Assembly (NCBI RefSeq): GCF_000934605.2
Contig: NZ_CP010897.2
Coordinates: 992,001 to 1,056,000, forward strand
Reading direction: 5' to 3'
DNA: 64,000 nucleotides
Origin: Pandoraea vervacti
Lineage (GTDB): Bacteria; Pseudomonadota; Gammaproteobacteria; Burkholderiales; Burkholderiaceae
This document shows, piece after piece, positions 9,210-18,056 of this stretch. Numbering within the stretch: the first letter of the stretch is position 1; every line of letters begins with the position of its first letter. The notes under the pieces are model-generated. The model saw only the letters and a program-made list of their open reading frames with translations. It did no database searches and was not told where the DNA came from. A program made the translations under genes and the position numbers.

Positions 9210-9243
9210 GTCGAGCCACGTCCCGACGCGACGCGGCGATGGC

Positions 9244-9282
9244 AAAAGGGCGATGTGCCGCTACGGCACGTCGCCCTTTTTT
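9244..9282 (+). terminator. Intrinsic terminator after 2-hydroxyacid dehydrogenase
   Basis: Long, slightly imperfect hairpin: aaaagggcgatgtgcc pairs with ggcacgtcgccctttt around a small loop, ending in a T run. The A-rich left arm means it can also serve the convergent regulator gene. Confidence 0.85.
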
Positions 9283-9320
9283 CGTTCCTCATCCGTGCAC
9301 CTACGTCACATCACAGCACA

Positions 9321-10166
9321 TCACTTCGCGTCGTTCGACGTGCGCCGCCGATTGATGACTTCCTTCGCACGCGCGAGTTGCGACGGCAACCGGTCGCCGA
9401 GCCGCAACGCCATGCCCACGGCGAGCACGTCGCCGATGGCCAGATGCGCGAGGCGCGACGTGAGCGGCGAGTAGACATCGGTGTCTTCGTCGACGTCCGC
9501 AAACAAGGCCACCGTGGCCTGGCGCGCCAACGGCGAATTGCTGTGCGTGATCGCAATCACACTCGCCCCGGCGGAGCGCGCGAGCATGGCGGCTTCAAGC
9601 AGGTCTTGCGTACGCCCGGTATTCGAGATGGCGACGACGACGTCTGCCGGTCGCAGCAGCGCGGCGGACATGCCGTAGACGTGCGGATCGTTGTACGCCA
9701 CGGCGGGCACCCCGAGCCGGAAGAACTTGTGCTGCATGTCCTGTGCGGCGATGCCCGATGCCCCCGCGCCGTAGAACTCGATGCGACGTGCACCGGCGAG
9801 CAGTTCGATGGCCTGCCCGATGCTGTCGGGCGAGAGATTGTTGCGCACCTGCATGAGGCTGCCGATGGTGCGGTCGAGCACCTTGCTGGCGATGCCGGGC
9901 ACGGGTTCATCCGGGCGCACGTCCCGATGCACGAACGGCACGCCCTGTGCAATGCCTTGCGCCAGCCGTATCTTGAATTCGCGATAGCCGCTGCATCCGA
10001 CCGCCTGGCAGAAGCGGGCAATCGTCGGCTGGCTCACGCTGGCGCGCTCGGCGAGTTCGTTCATCGACAGATCGACGACTTCGCGCGGTGCATCCAGCAC
10101 ATAGGTCGCAAGCTTGCGCTCGGACGGGCGCAATTGGGTCAGCGTGGCTTCGATTCGGTTAAGCAT
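9321..10166 (-). CDS. hexR: HexR/RpiR-family transcriptional regulator of the Entner-Doudoroff genes
   Basis: N-terminal RpiR-type helix-turn-helix (SMNELAERASVSQPTIARFC, about residues 35-54 from the chosen start) and a C-terminal SIS sugar-phosphate isomerase-fold domain (IEFYGAGASGIAAQD; VVVAISNTGRTQDLLEAA). HexR proteins repress edd/eda and related genes and release DNA on binding 2-keto-3-deoxy-6-phosphogluconate. It is divergent from edd across a 430-bp gap containing two HexR-like dyads. The ATG at 10166 (MLNRIEATLTQL) gives 281 residues and the family-typical N-terminus; an in-frame ATG at 10220 would add 18 residues. Confidence 0.88.
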   Translation of the reverse strand: MLNRIEATLTQLRPSERKLATYVLDAPREVVDLSMNELAERASVSQPTIARFCQAVGCSGYREFKIRLAQGIAQGVPFVHRDVRPDEPVPGIASKVLDRTIGSLMQVRNNLSPDSIGQAIELLAGARRIEFYGAGASGIAAQDMQHKFFRLGVPAVAYNDPHVYGMSAALLRPADVVVAISNTGRTQDLLEAAMLARSAGASVIAITHSNSPLARQATVALFADVDEDTDVYSPLTSRLAHLAIGDVLAVGMALRLGDRLPSQLARAKEVINRRRTSNDAK

Positions 10167-10374
10167 GGGCAGGCAGGCACCAACAAAAGCAGACGTGCAG
10201 CGATCACCGCGACGCGTCATTCCCCGTATGGCCGAGCTGACGTGCCGTCGCCCATGAGCGGCCAGGGCGTGACGGACGTGCCAGACCGGCTTGTCAGGCG
10301 CCCACTATAGCACCCGGATGCCCTGTCTCAGTGGCTCGCGCACAAGCCCACCACGCGTCGAAGGACGTCGAGAA

Positions 10375-10389
10375 TGTACAAAAACTACA
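10375..10389. promoter_or_regulatory. Candidate HexR operator 1
   Basis: TGTA-caaaaac-TACA: two perfect 4-bp half-sites separated by 7 bp, 15 bp in total. Known HexR sites have the form TGTAnTnnnAnTACA or similar, so arm sequence and spacing both fit. Confidence 0.6.
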
Positions 10390-10503
10390 TAAATACGACA
10401 TTTCGCATTATGAATTGATGTTTCTCTATGCGATAGAAATTCACGTAAGTGACCGAAATGACTCAGTAAAACCCCGAATGCTGACGCCTTTCGATTGATG
10501 GGA

Positions 10504-10518
10504 TGTAGAATTTCTACT
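10504..10518. promoter_or_regulatory. Candidate HexR operator 2
   Basis: TGTA-gaatttc-TACT. The core gtagaa-t-ttctac at 10505-10517 is a perfect palindrome around one base. It is the same 15-bp architecture as operator 1, about 80 bp upstream of the edd start. Confidence 0.55.
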
Positions 10519-10596
10519 AAACTCCGCTCCCAATCGCACTTCACGGCATCCGACCCGGGTGTTCCGCAATCCCGTCTCCGGCGTGACCATTTCCGC

Positions 10597-12432
10597 ATGA
10601 TGTCTGAGCAAACGAAGCCCCTGCACCCGACCGTACTGGCCGTTACCGCGCGCATTGCCGCGCGCAGCCGCGACACACGCGCGGCCTATCTGGCCCGCAT
10701 CGACGCGAGTGCCGGCCGCTTTCCGCAGCGCGGCGCGCTCTCGTGCGCCAATCTCGCGCACGGCTTTGCTGCCATGCCCGCGAACGACAAGCTGATGCTG
10801 CGAGAGCAGCGTCGTCCGAACGTTGGCATCGTGACTGCCTACAACGACATGCTCTCGGCGCATCAGCCGTACGAGCAATATCCGGCGCGGTTGCGCGAGG
10901 CCGCGCGCAAGCTCGGCGCCACGGCGCAGGTCGCGGGCGGCGTGCCCGCCATGTGCGATGGGGTCACGCAAGGCAATGCGGGCATGGAACTGTCGCTCTT
11001 CTCGCGCGACATCATCGCGATGAGCACGGCTGTGGCGCTCTCGCACAATATGTTCGACGCGGCGCTCATGCTGGGCGTGTGCGACAAGATCGTGCCGGGT
11101 CTCGTGATCGGCGCGCTGCAGTTCGGCCATCTGCCGACGATTTTCGTGCCGGCCGGCCCGATGGCGAGCGGTCTGTCGAATGACGAGAAAGCCAGGATCC
11201 GCCAGTTGTACGCCACCGGCAAAGTGGGGCGCGACGCGTTGCTCGAAGCCGAATCGCAGGCGTATCACAGTGCCGGTACGTGCACGTTCTACGGCACCGC
11301 CAACAGTAACCAGTTGCTCATGGAAATCATGGGCCTGCACCTGCCGGGCGCGGCCTTCGTGCATCCACATACCCCGCTGCGCGATGCGCTCACCGACGCG
11401 TCGCTCGCGCGCGTGCTGGCCATCGGCGCGCACACGCCCGATTACACCCCTGTCGGCCATGTGGTCGACGAACGCGCCGTCGTCAACGGCATTGTCGGTC
11501 TGCTTGCCACCGGCGGCTCGACCAACCATACGCTGCATCTGGTGGCGATGGCCCGCGCGGCGGGCGTCATCATCGACTGGGACGATTTCGACGCGCTCTC
11601 GGCCATTGTGCCGCTCATGGCCCGCGTGTATCCGAACGGCAAGGCGGACGTGAACCATTTCCACGCGGCGGGGGGCATGGGCTTTCTGATCGGTGAACTG
11701 CTCGACGCCGGGTGGCTGCACGAGAACGTCAAGACGGTGGCGGGTCCGGGGCTGTCCCGCTATCGCGCGGAGCCGTGGCTCTCGCCCGAAGGGCTGGCAT
11801 GGCGCGCCGGTAGCGCCTACAGTGGTGATCGTGACGTCTTGCGCGGCCACGCCGAGCCGTTCGCCCCCGATGGCGGACTGCGGCTCATGCATGGCAATCT
11901 GGGGCGCGGCGTCATCAAGGTGTCGGCAGTCAAGCCGGAACATCGGCGCGTGGCGGCAACGGCACGCGTATTTGTTTCGCAGGAAGCGGTCCAGGCCGCG
12001 TTCGATGCAGGTGAGCTGCATCGCGACGTGGTCGTGGTGTTGCGCGGCCAGGGGCCGCGCGCCAACGGCATGCCCGAGTTGCATCGCCTCACCCCGCTGC
12101 TCGGTGTCTTGCAGGACGAAGGGTTCGCCGTGGCGCTCGTGACGGATGGCCGGATGTCCGGGGCGTCGGGCAAGGTGCCCGCCGTGATCCACGTGTCGCC
12201 CGAAGCGGCGGGCGGTGGCCCGCTCGCCCGCGTACGCGACGGCGATCTGATCGTGCTCGACGCGAACGCCGGCATGCTGCACGCCGAGGTGTCCCCGCAG
12301 GCATGGGCCGAGCGCGACATCGCGCCGGTGCCGGACTCGGGCGAGGACACCGGACGCCTGCTCTTCGGCCATATGCGGGCGGCCGTGGGCGCGGCGGAGG
12401 CGGGCGCTTCCGTGTTCTTCGGTACCGAGTGA
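10597..12432 (+). CDS. edd: Phosphogluconate dehydratase (Entner-Doudoroff)
   Basis: Dehydrates 6-phosphogluconate to 2-keto-3-deoxy-6-phosphogluconate; an IlvD/Edd-family Fe-S enzyme. The family signature MCDGVTQGNAGMELS is near residue 125. A second conserved stretch, GTCTFYGTANSNQ, lies near 225, and the C-terminal VTDGRMSGASGKVPA near 515. At 611 residues it has the usual Edd length. The start is the double ATG at 10597/10600 giving MMSEQTKP; the upstream open frame crosses the operator region. It forms an operon with eda (51 bp later) and probably the downstream gntP and gntK. Confidence 0.96.
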   Translation: MMSEQTKPLHPTVLAVTARIAARSRDTRAAYLARIDASAGRFPQRGALSCANLAHGFAAMPANDKLMLREQRRPNVGIVTAYNDMLSAHQPYEQYPARLREAARKLGATAQVAGGVPAMCDGVTQGNAGMELSLFSRDIIAMSTAVALSHNMFDAALMLGVCDKIVPGLVIGALQFGHLPTIFVPAGPMASGLSNDEKARIRQLYATGKVGRDALLEAESQAYHSAGTCTFYGTANSNQLLMEIMGLHLPGAAFVHPHTPLRDALTDASLARVLAIGAHTPDYTPVGHVVDERAVVNGIVGLLATGGSTNHTLHLVAMARAAGVIIDWDDFDALSAIVPLMARVYPNGKADVNHFHAAGGMGFLIGELLDAGWLHENVKTVAGPGLSRYRAEPWLSPEGLAWRAGSAYSGDRDVLRGHAEPFAPDGGLRLMHGNLGRGVIKVSAVKPEHRRVAATARVFVSQEAVQAAFDAGELHRDVVVVLRGQGPRANGMPELHRLTPLLGVLQDEGFAVALVTDGRMSGASGKVPAVIHVSPEAAGGGPLARVRDGDLIVLDANAGMLHAEVSPQAWAERDIAPVPDSGEDTGRLLFGHMRAAVGAAEAGASVFFGTE

Positions 12433-12483
12433 CGACTCGCCGTCTGCCCTCGGCCATCCGTCACTGCATTCAAGGAAAACGTA

Positions 12484-13110
12484 ATGAACATCAATGACAT
12501 CGTTCGTGCCGGCCCCGTGGTTCCGGTGCTCCAGTTCGATAACGTCGAGCAGGGCGAGCAAGTCTCGCGCGCACTGCTCGCGGGCGGCGTGCGAGTCCTC
12601 GAAATCACGCTGCGCACCTCGGCGGCGATGGACGTCATCCGCCACGTGGCGGGGCTGTCCGACGAACTGATCGTGGGGGTGGGCACGCTCACGCGCCCGG
12701 AAGAAATGGCGCAAGCCGTGGCGGCCGGCGCGCGTTTCGGCGTGTCGCCCGGCTACACGCCGACGCTGGGCGCGGCGGCCAAGGCGGCCGGCCTGCCGCT
12801 GCTGCCGGGCGTGGTCACGCCCTCGGACATTCTCGCGGCACTCGCCGACGGTTACGAGACGGTGAAGTTCTTCCCGGCCGAACCGTCCGGCGGCGTGCCG
12901 ATGCTCAAGGCGCTGTACGGGCCATTCCGCCAGATGCGTTTCTGCCCGACGGGGGGGATCAGCGCCGAATCGGCGCCGTCGTATCTGGCGCAGCCGAATG
13001 TGGTGTGCGTGGGCGGCTCGTGGCTGACCCCCAAGGCGCTGGTCGACGCGAAGGACTGGGACGGCATCACGCGTCTGGCCCGCGCGGCGAGCGCGCTGCC
13101 ACGCGCCTGA
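12484..13110 (+). CDS. eda: KDPG aldolase (bifunctional KDPG/KHG aldolase)
   Basis: Cleaves KDPG to pyruvate and glyceraldehyde 3-phosphate, completing the Entner-Doudoroff pathway. Schiff-base Lys128 lies in VKFFPAE, and catalytic Glu40 in VLEITLRT. The 208-residue length is typical of class I Eda trimers. It sits 51 bp after edd with an A-rich ribosome-binding region (aaggaaaacgta) before the ATG. Confidence 0.96.
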   Translation: MNINDIVRAGPVVPVLQFDNVEQGEQVSRALLAGGVRVLEITLRTSAAMDVIRHVAGLSDELIVGVGTLTRPEEMAQAVAAGARFGVSPGYTPTLGAAAKAAGLPLLPGVVTPSDILAALADGYETVKFFPAEPSGGVPMLKALYGPFRQMRFCPTGGISAESAPSYLAQPNVVCVGGSWLTPKALVDAKDWDGITRLARAASALPRA

Positions 13111-13301
13111 GTGTACCGGTCGTGCGCCGCGCGCAGTCATCGGGCGAACGACCGTCGCAATGGACCCTACGTAGCACGCTTCAGGCATCAGGTATCACGT
13201 CGCAACGGCGAGGCAATGCCGGCATCAACGAAAACAGGATTCCAATAAACGGGCGCAAGCCCAACGGGCAACCGCCCATCTAGCCAAACGAGGAGACCCC
13301 C

Positions 13302-14657
13302 ATGGTCGCGGTGCAAGGCAACTTGCTGCTGGTGTACGCGCTTGTCGCGGTAATCGCGCTGATCCTGATGATCGCGCGTTTCAAACTGAATCCGTTCATC
13401 ACGCTGATCGTCGTCTCGCTCGTGCTCGGGCTGGCGGTGGGCATGCCGATGGGCGGTATCGTCAAGGCATTCGAGACCGGCGTGGGCAACACGCTGGGCC
13501 ACATTGCGCTCGTGGTCGGGCTTGGCACGATGCTCGGCAAGATGATGGCCGAGTCCGGGGGCGCCGAGCGTATCGCGCGCACGCTCATCGGGTTCTTCGG
13601 CGAGAAGAACGTGCACTGGGCCATGGTCGTGATCGCGTTCATCGTCGGTCTGCCGGTCTTCTTCGAAGTCGGCTTCGTGCTGCTGATTCCGATTGCGTTC
13701 AACGTCGCAAAGCGCACTGGCACCTCGATGGTGCTCGTGGGCATTCCGATGGTCGCCGGTCTGTCGGTCGTGCACGGCCTGATTCCGCCGCACCCGGCCG
13801 CGCTGCTGGCGGTCACCGCCTATAACGCCGACATCGGGCACACGATCATGTACGCGCTGATCGTTGGCATTCCGACGGCGGCCATCGCCGGTCCGCTGTT
13901 CGCCAAGCTCATGGCGCGCCACGTGGTGCCCAATCCGGACAATCCGCTGCTCTCGCAGTTCGTCGAAGCCGACCGTCCGATGGACAAGCTCCCGGGCTTC
14001 GGCATCACGCTGTTCACGATTTTGCTGCCGGTCATTCTGATGCTCATCGGTAGCTGGGCCGATCTGTTCTTCGCACCGAAGACGTTCGCGAACGACTTCC
14101 TGCGCCTGATCGGCAATTCGGTGATGGCGTTGCTCATCGCCACGCTCGTGAGCTTCTTCACGTTCGGCAAGCAGCGCGGCTTCAATCGCGACCAGATTCT
14201 CAAGTTCACGAACGAGTGTCTCGCACCGATCGCCACGATCACGCTGGTCGTGGGCGCCGGCGGTGGTTTCGGGCGTATCCTTATGGATAGCGGCGTGTCG
14301 AAGGCGATCGTCGACGTGGCGAACAACGCTCACCTCTCGCCGCTGCTGCTGGGGTGGCTGGTGGCTGTGCTGATCCGGATTGCCACAGGATCGGCCACGG
14401 TCGCCATGACGACCGCGTGCGGCATCGTCGCACCGATCGCGGCGGCGGCCGGCTCGACCGTCAAGCCGGAACTGATGGTGCTGGCTACGGGCGCGGGCTC
14501 GCTGATTCTGTCGCACGTGAACGACGGCGGCTTCTGGCTGGTCAAGGAATACTTCAACATGACCGTGCCGCAGACCTTCAAGACGTGGACGGTTTGCGAG
14601 ACGATCATCTCGGTGGTCGCGTTGCTGCTCACGCTCGGCCTCGCCACGGTGGTGTGA
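13302..14657 (+). CDS. Gluconate:H+ symporter, GntP family
   Basis: Inner-membrane permease of 451 residues with about 12 hydrophobic segments. GntP family traits include GMPMGGIVKAFETGVGNTLG near 46-65, GLPVFFEVGFVLLIP near 118-132, and the C-terminal LSHVNDGGFWLVKEYF near residue 405. It imports gluconate or related sugar acids. Its place between eda and gntK makes D-gluconate the likely substrate; the exact paralogue cannot be told. A clear ribosome-binding site (gaggaga) precedes the ATG. Confidence 0.93.
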   Translation: MVAVQGNLLLVYALVAVIALILMIARFKLNPFITLIVVSLVLGLAVGMPMGGIVKAFETGVGNTLGHIALVVGLGTMLGKMMAESGGAERIARTLIGFFGEKNVHWAMVVIAFIVGLPVFFEVGFVLLIPIAFNVAKRTGTSMVLVGIPMVAGLSVVHGLIPPHPAALLAVTAYNADIGHTIMYALIVGIPTAAIAGPLFAKLMARHVVPNPDNPLLSQFVEADRPMDKLPGFGITLFTILLPVILMLIGSWADLFFAPKTFANDFLRLIGNSVMALLIATLVSFFTFGKQRGFNRDQILKFTNECLAPIATITLVVGAGGGFGRILMDSGVSKAIVDVANNAHLSPLLLGWLVAVLIRIATGSATVAMTTACGIVAPIAAAAGSTVKPELMVLATGAGSLILSHVNDGGFWLVKEYFNMTVPQTFKTWTVCETIISVVALLLTLGLATVV

Positions 14658-14732
14658 GGCGAGGCGGGGATGCAGGGCGCACGGCAAGAGCAACACGCCG
14701 ACGCGAGTCGGCACGGAACAAGGAGACGAGCC

Positions 14733-15266
14733 ATGATCGTCGTGGTAATGGGCGTATCGGGCAGCGGCAAGAGCACGGTCGGACAAAAACTCGCCGACCG
14801 GCTGGGCTGCGGGTTTTCCGACGCGGATTCGTTTCACAGCCCCGCGAACATCGAGAAGATGCGTCGCGGCGAGGCGCTCAACGACGCGGACCGCGCACCC
14901 TGGCTTGCCGCGATTCGCGAGGCCATCGTCGCGCGCCGCGTGGCGGGACGTCATCACGTGTTCGCGTGCTCGGCTTTGCGCGCGCGCTATCGCGATGTGC
15001 TGGGCGAGCACGACGGCGACGTCGTGTTCGTCTACCTCAAGGGCGCGCCCGAGGTGATCGGCGAGCGTCTTGCCTCGCGCTCCGGGCATTTCTTCGATCC
15101 GGCGTTGCTGCAAAGCCAGTTCAACACACTGGAAGAGCCGCGCGACGCGCTGATCATCGACATCCGCGAGTCGCCCGACGCCATCGTCGAGACCCTGCTG
15201 CATAAACTTGCCGCCTGCCCCGGCGGCGCACTGCTCACGTCCGCCGGGGCGGCACGCGTACAATAG
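14733..15266 (+). CDS. gntK: Gluconokinase
   Basis: Phosphorylates gluconate to 6-phosphogluconate, feeding Edd. Walker A GVSGSGKS is at residues 7-14, followed by DADSFHSP at about 31-38 and the FACSALRARYR element near 86, all diagnostic of GntK. The 177 residues include a slightly long C-terminus. The ATG at 14733 follows aaggagacg; an open frame upstream to 14670 is not family-like. With GntP, Edd and Eda it makes a complete route from external gluconate to pyruvate and glyceraldehyde 3-phosphate. Confidence 0.95.
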   Translation: MIVVVMGVSGSGKSTVGQKLADRLGCGFSDADSFHSPANIEKMRRGEALNDADRAPWLAAIREAIVARRVAGRHHVFACSALRARYRDVLGEHDGDVVFVYLKGAPEVIGERLASRSGHFFDPALLQSQFNTLEEPRDALIIDIRESPDAIVETLLHKLAACPGGALLTSAGAARVQ

Positions 15267-15316
15267 CGGTTTCTTCTTCTGCGCCGGCGCTTCGCGCGCC
15301 GGTCGTACGCATCAAC

Positions 15317-16627
15317 ATGGCTTCCTTCGAATTCTTCGCACCCTGTCCTCGCGGACTGGAAGAGGCGCTTGCCGCCGAACTCGCGGAACTGGGGCGTCTC
15401 GCTCCGATCTCGGTCGGCAAACAGGTGCCCGGCGGCGTGCATTTCGCCGGTCCGTGGGCAGCCGGCATGGCGGCCAACCTGCATTCGCGCATTGCCAGCC
15501 GTGTGCTGCTTCGTGTGGCGCAGCAGGGCTATCGCACCGAACAGGATATTTACGAATTCGCCCTGCGCCAGCGCTGGGAGGACTGGTTCGGCTACCAGCA
15601 GACGCTGCGTGTCGACGTCACCGGTATCAAGGCGCCGGTTCGCAGCCTCGAATTCGTCACGCTTCGCATCAAGGACGCCGTGTGCGACCGACTGCGCGAG
15701 AAGACCGGCGCGCGGCCGAACATCGACACGATGCAACCGGACGTGCGCGTGTTCGCTTTCCTGACGGCGACCGACGTCACCATTTATCTCGATACCTCGG
15801 GCGAGCCGTTGTTCAAGCGCGGCTGGCGTCTGGACAAGGGTGCGGCCCCGCTGCGCGAGAACCTTGCCGCAGGCATTCTGCGTCTGGCCGGCTGGCGCAC
15901 CGATACGGCGGCGGACATGGTGCTGTATGACCCGATGTGCGGCAGCGGCACGTTCCTCGCCGAAGCCGCGCAAATCGCGCTTGGCATTCCGGCGGGGGCA
16001 GGACGTCGTTTCGGCTTTGAAAAACTCAAGGGCTACGACATCACGGCATGGCAGTCGCTGAAGGTGCAGGCAAGCGATGCCCAGCGCGATGCGCGTGTGC
16101 GCGGTGTGCCCGACACGATTTTCGGCAGCGACATCTCCGGCGACATGCTGGTCAAGTCGCGCGCCAACCTGGAGCGCGCCGGCGTGGGCGATATTGGCCT
16201 GAAGCAGGTGGATGCGCGCGATATGTCGCCGCCGGTGGATCGCCCGGGGATCATCGTCGCGAACCCGCCGTACGGCGAGCGTATCGAGGTGCGCGGGCGC
16301 CGTGCGCCGCGCGATGCCGACGATGGCTATTCGCCCGACGTTCAGGGCAATCGCGGCGGTTTCCAGCGCAATCAGCCGGACGGCGTCGATGCCGAATTCT
16401 TCCGTGCGTTTGGCGATGTGCTCAAGCAACGTTTTACCGGCTGGAGCGCTTTCCTGCTGACGGCCGACATGAGCCTGCCGGGGCAGATGCGCTTGCGCGA
16501 ATCGCGTCGCACGCCGCTGTACAACGGCGCGCTGGAATGCCGTCTGTTCCGTTTCGATCTGATTGCCGGTTCCGTGCGCAAGCGCCCGGGCGACGCGCAG
16601 AGCAAGCCCGAGGGCGACGAAGCTTAA
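15317..16627 (+). CDS. THUMP-domain class I SAM-dependent 23S rRNA methyltransferase (RlmL N-terminal type)
   Basis: N-terminal THUMP RNA-binding domain (about residues 1-160) followed by a Rossmann methyltransferase. The SAM site DPMCGSGTFLAEAA is at about residue 210, and the catalytic NPPYGER motif of N2-guanine methyltransferases at about 313. At 436 residues it corresponds to the N-terminal half of E. coli RlmL (m2G2445) and lacks the RlmK half, as in stand-alone YpsC-like proteins. A TACAAT hexamer at 15259-15264 may be its -10 element, inside the end of gntK. A perfect terminator follows. Confidence 0.9.
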   Translation: MASFEFFAPCPRGLEEALAAELAELGRLAPISVGKQVPGGVHFAGPWAAGMAANLHSRIASRVLLRVAQQGYRTEQDIYEFALRQRWEDWFGYQQTLRVDVTGIKAPVRSLEFVTLRIKDAVCDRLREKTGARPNIDTMQPDVRVFAFLTATDVTIYLDTSGEPLFKRGWRLDKGAAPLRENLAAGILRLAGWRTDTAADMVLYDPMCGSGTFLAEAAQIALGIPAGAGRRFGFEKLKGYDITAWQSLKVQASDAQRDARVRGVPDTIFGSDISGDMLVKSRANLERAGVGDIGLKQVDARDMSPPVDRPGIIVANPPYGERIEVRGRRAPRDADDGYSPDVQGNRGGFQRNQPDGVDAEFFRAFGDVLKQRFTGWSAFLLTADMSLPGQMRLRESRRTPLYNGALECRLFRFDLIAGSVRKRPGDAQSKPEGDEA

Positions 16628-16658
16628 GCCTCGCCCGGCGTCGTGCAGGCGATGAGGG

Positions 16659-16683
16659 GACCGGCCACTGGCCGGTCTTTTTT
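16659..16683 (+). terminator. Intrinsic terminator after rRNA methyltransferase gene
   Basis: Perfect 8-bp stem gaccggcc/ggccggtc with a 3-nt loop and a run of six T. Confidence 0.92.
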
Positions 16684-16739
16684 CATGGGGCGTGACGGTA
16701 GCGATGCACGCGATGGCCGTGAAGGAGGCGCGTGGCGCG

Positions 16740-17927
16740 TCAGCGGTTCGTGGCAGGCGGTGCGGAACTCGGACGAGGTGCCGACGCGGCCGAGCGTGCC
16801 TGCGTCAATGGCGGCTCAGGAGGCGGCGGCAGTGCGGCTCGCTGCGCCGCGCGTCGGTGTGCAGCGGTGGTGGCCAGACGTTCGCGCAAATCGCCCGGGG
16901 CGATGCGTGGACGGCGCGGATCGCACGTCACGTTCTCCGGATCGGACAGGTCGCTCTCGTCGTCGGCGCCGGTAAGCGGCGAATGACCGGTGACATCGAG
17001 CGCGCCGAGCAGCGTGACGTTGCGCAGCCATCGTTCGGTATCGCACGTGATGGCGTTGTGACTCACGATATCGTCCACGACCGTTGCGTCGCGCGGGTCC
17101 GGATGGATCTGCCAGATGTCGTGCGTCGCTTCCCAATGCGGCCATATCTGCCTGCCCGCGCCGTAATGGCAGTACGCGAGCGCCTGATAGGCCTTGCGGC
17201 ATGCTTCGCGCGTTGCATGACACCAGGGACGATCGAGCGTGGCGATGTCGAGGAGGCGGCCGAGGCTGCCGCTGGCATCCGCACCTGCGCTGAAGAAGTA
17301 CACCCGCTTGTTGGTCGTGTCGAATGACCATGGCACGGCGATATCGTGACCGAACGCCTGCAGAATGCGCAGCGTCAGAATGTCGTCGGCGACATGCGTT
17401 TCCGTGGTTTCCGTTGCTCCGATTGTTCCTGTTATTCCTGTTGATCCTGCACGTTCCGCCATTTCCGCACGTGCCTCCTGGCGAGCGAGCACCGATTGCG
17501 CCCACAGAGTCAGCGTCGGCGTACTCGCGATACGCTCGAACAGTGTCCATCCTGTCGGGCGCGGAATCAGCCGTCGTAACAGATCCACGGCAATGTCCGT
17601 CGGCAGACCGGTGTCCCGGAGTGCATCGATCGTGACTTCGTGATCTTCGAGTATCGCCAGACGCCGGATCGCGATGGCCTGCTCAGCGGTGCGGGCCGGC
17701 CCGCCCGCCGTTGTCTTGCCGATGTAGGTCTCGATCTCGCGCCCGAACGTGCTGTCGGGATGCACGGCGGCGGCGGCCATCGCCGCCTTCGTCGGATTGC
17801 ATTTCGGATTAAGCGCCCTGATGTTGACGACGTCCATCCAACCGAGTGCACGGTAGACCGGTTCGAGCACCGACGCGCTCGAACGTCCCGCCGACGCGCC
17901 GGCAATGGGCTGATGGTCCACGTTCAT
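16740..17927 (-). CDS. Unrecognised 395-residue protein
   Basis: I do not recognise this family. The ATG at 17927 has a good ribosome-binding site (aggaga, 17934-17939 on the complement) and gives 395 residues; the frame is open to 18023 but would read through an inverted repeat. There is no signal peptide or membrane segment. It has a polar Ser/Ala/Gly-rich N-terminus, a Gly/Thr low-complexity stretch around residues 158-175 (GSTGITGTIGATETTE), a Trp/His/Cys-rich central part, and a Pro/Ser/Ala tail of about 30 residues. A soluble protein with a disordered N-terminus in a genome carrying a type III system could be a secreted effector, which is only inference. Confidence 0.6.
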   Translation of the reverse strand: MNVDHQPIAGASAGRSSASVLEPVYRALGWMDVVNIRALNPKCNPTKAAMAAAAVHPDSTFGREIETYIGKTTAGGPARTAEQAIAIRRLAILEDHEVTIDALRDTGLPTDIAVDLLRRLIPRPTGWTLFERIASTPTLTLWAQSVLARQEARAEMAERAGSTGITGTIGATETTETHVADDILTLRILQAFGHDIAVPWSFDTTNKRVYFFSAGADASGSLGRLLDIATLDRPWCHATREACRKAYQALAYCHYGAGRQIWPHWEATHDIWQIHPDPRDATVVDDIVSHNAITCDTERWLRNVTLLGALDVTGHSPLTGADDESDLSDPENVTCDPRRPRIAPGDLRERLATTAAHRRAAQRAALPPPPEPPLTQARSAASAPRPSSAPPATNR

Positions 17928-17940
17928 GGCATGTCTCCTG

Positions 17941-17968
17941 CGGACAATGTGAGAGGCGACATTGTCCG
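17941..17968. promoter_or_regulatory. Perfect 28-bp dyad upstream of the unrecognised gene
   Basis: Arms cggacaatgt (17941-17950) and acattgtccg (17959-17968) are exact inverted repeats with an 8-bp spacer. The dyad sits just upstream of the ribosome-binding site of the minus strand gene, where an operator or a 5' hairpin would act. No T run follows, so it is not a terminator. Confidence 0.6.
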
Positions 17969-18056
17969 GAAAGCCCCCGGTGCCGGGTGTCGGGTTTGCC
18001 CGCCGGAGTTTCCAAACGCGCAAAGGCTGGCCGGCGCGTGTGGCGACCCTATGACG

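Larger units (their letters stand above)
10167..10596. promoter_or_regulatory. Divergent hexR/edd regulatory region
   Basis: 430 bp without a gene. It contains AT-rich stretches around 10375-10445 in an otherwise GC-rich background, and two TGTA-N7-TAC dyads listed separately, one about 210 bp and one about 80 bp upstream of edd. This layout suits divergent promoters for hexR and edd controlled by HexR. No clear -35/-10 pair could be fixed by eye. Confidence 0.6.

Noticed and set aside
10441..13188. A 915-codon minus strand open frame across edd and eda
   Set aside because: It is antisense to two certain genes, is Arg/His/Ala-rich, and shows no family motif; typical third-position GC shadow.
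13188..15263. A 691-codon minus strand frame opposite gntP and gntK
   Set aside because: His/Arg/Asp-rich shadow opposite a clear permease gene.
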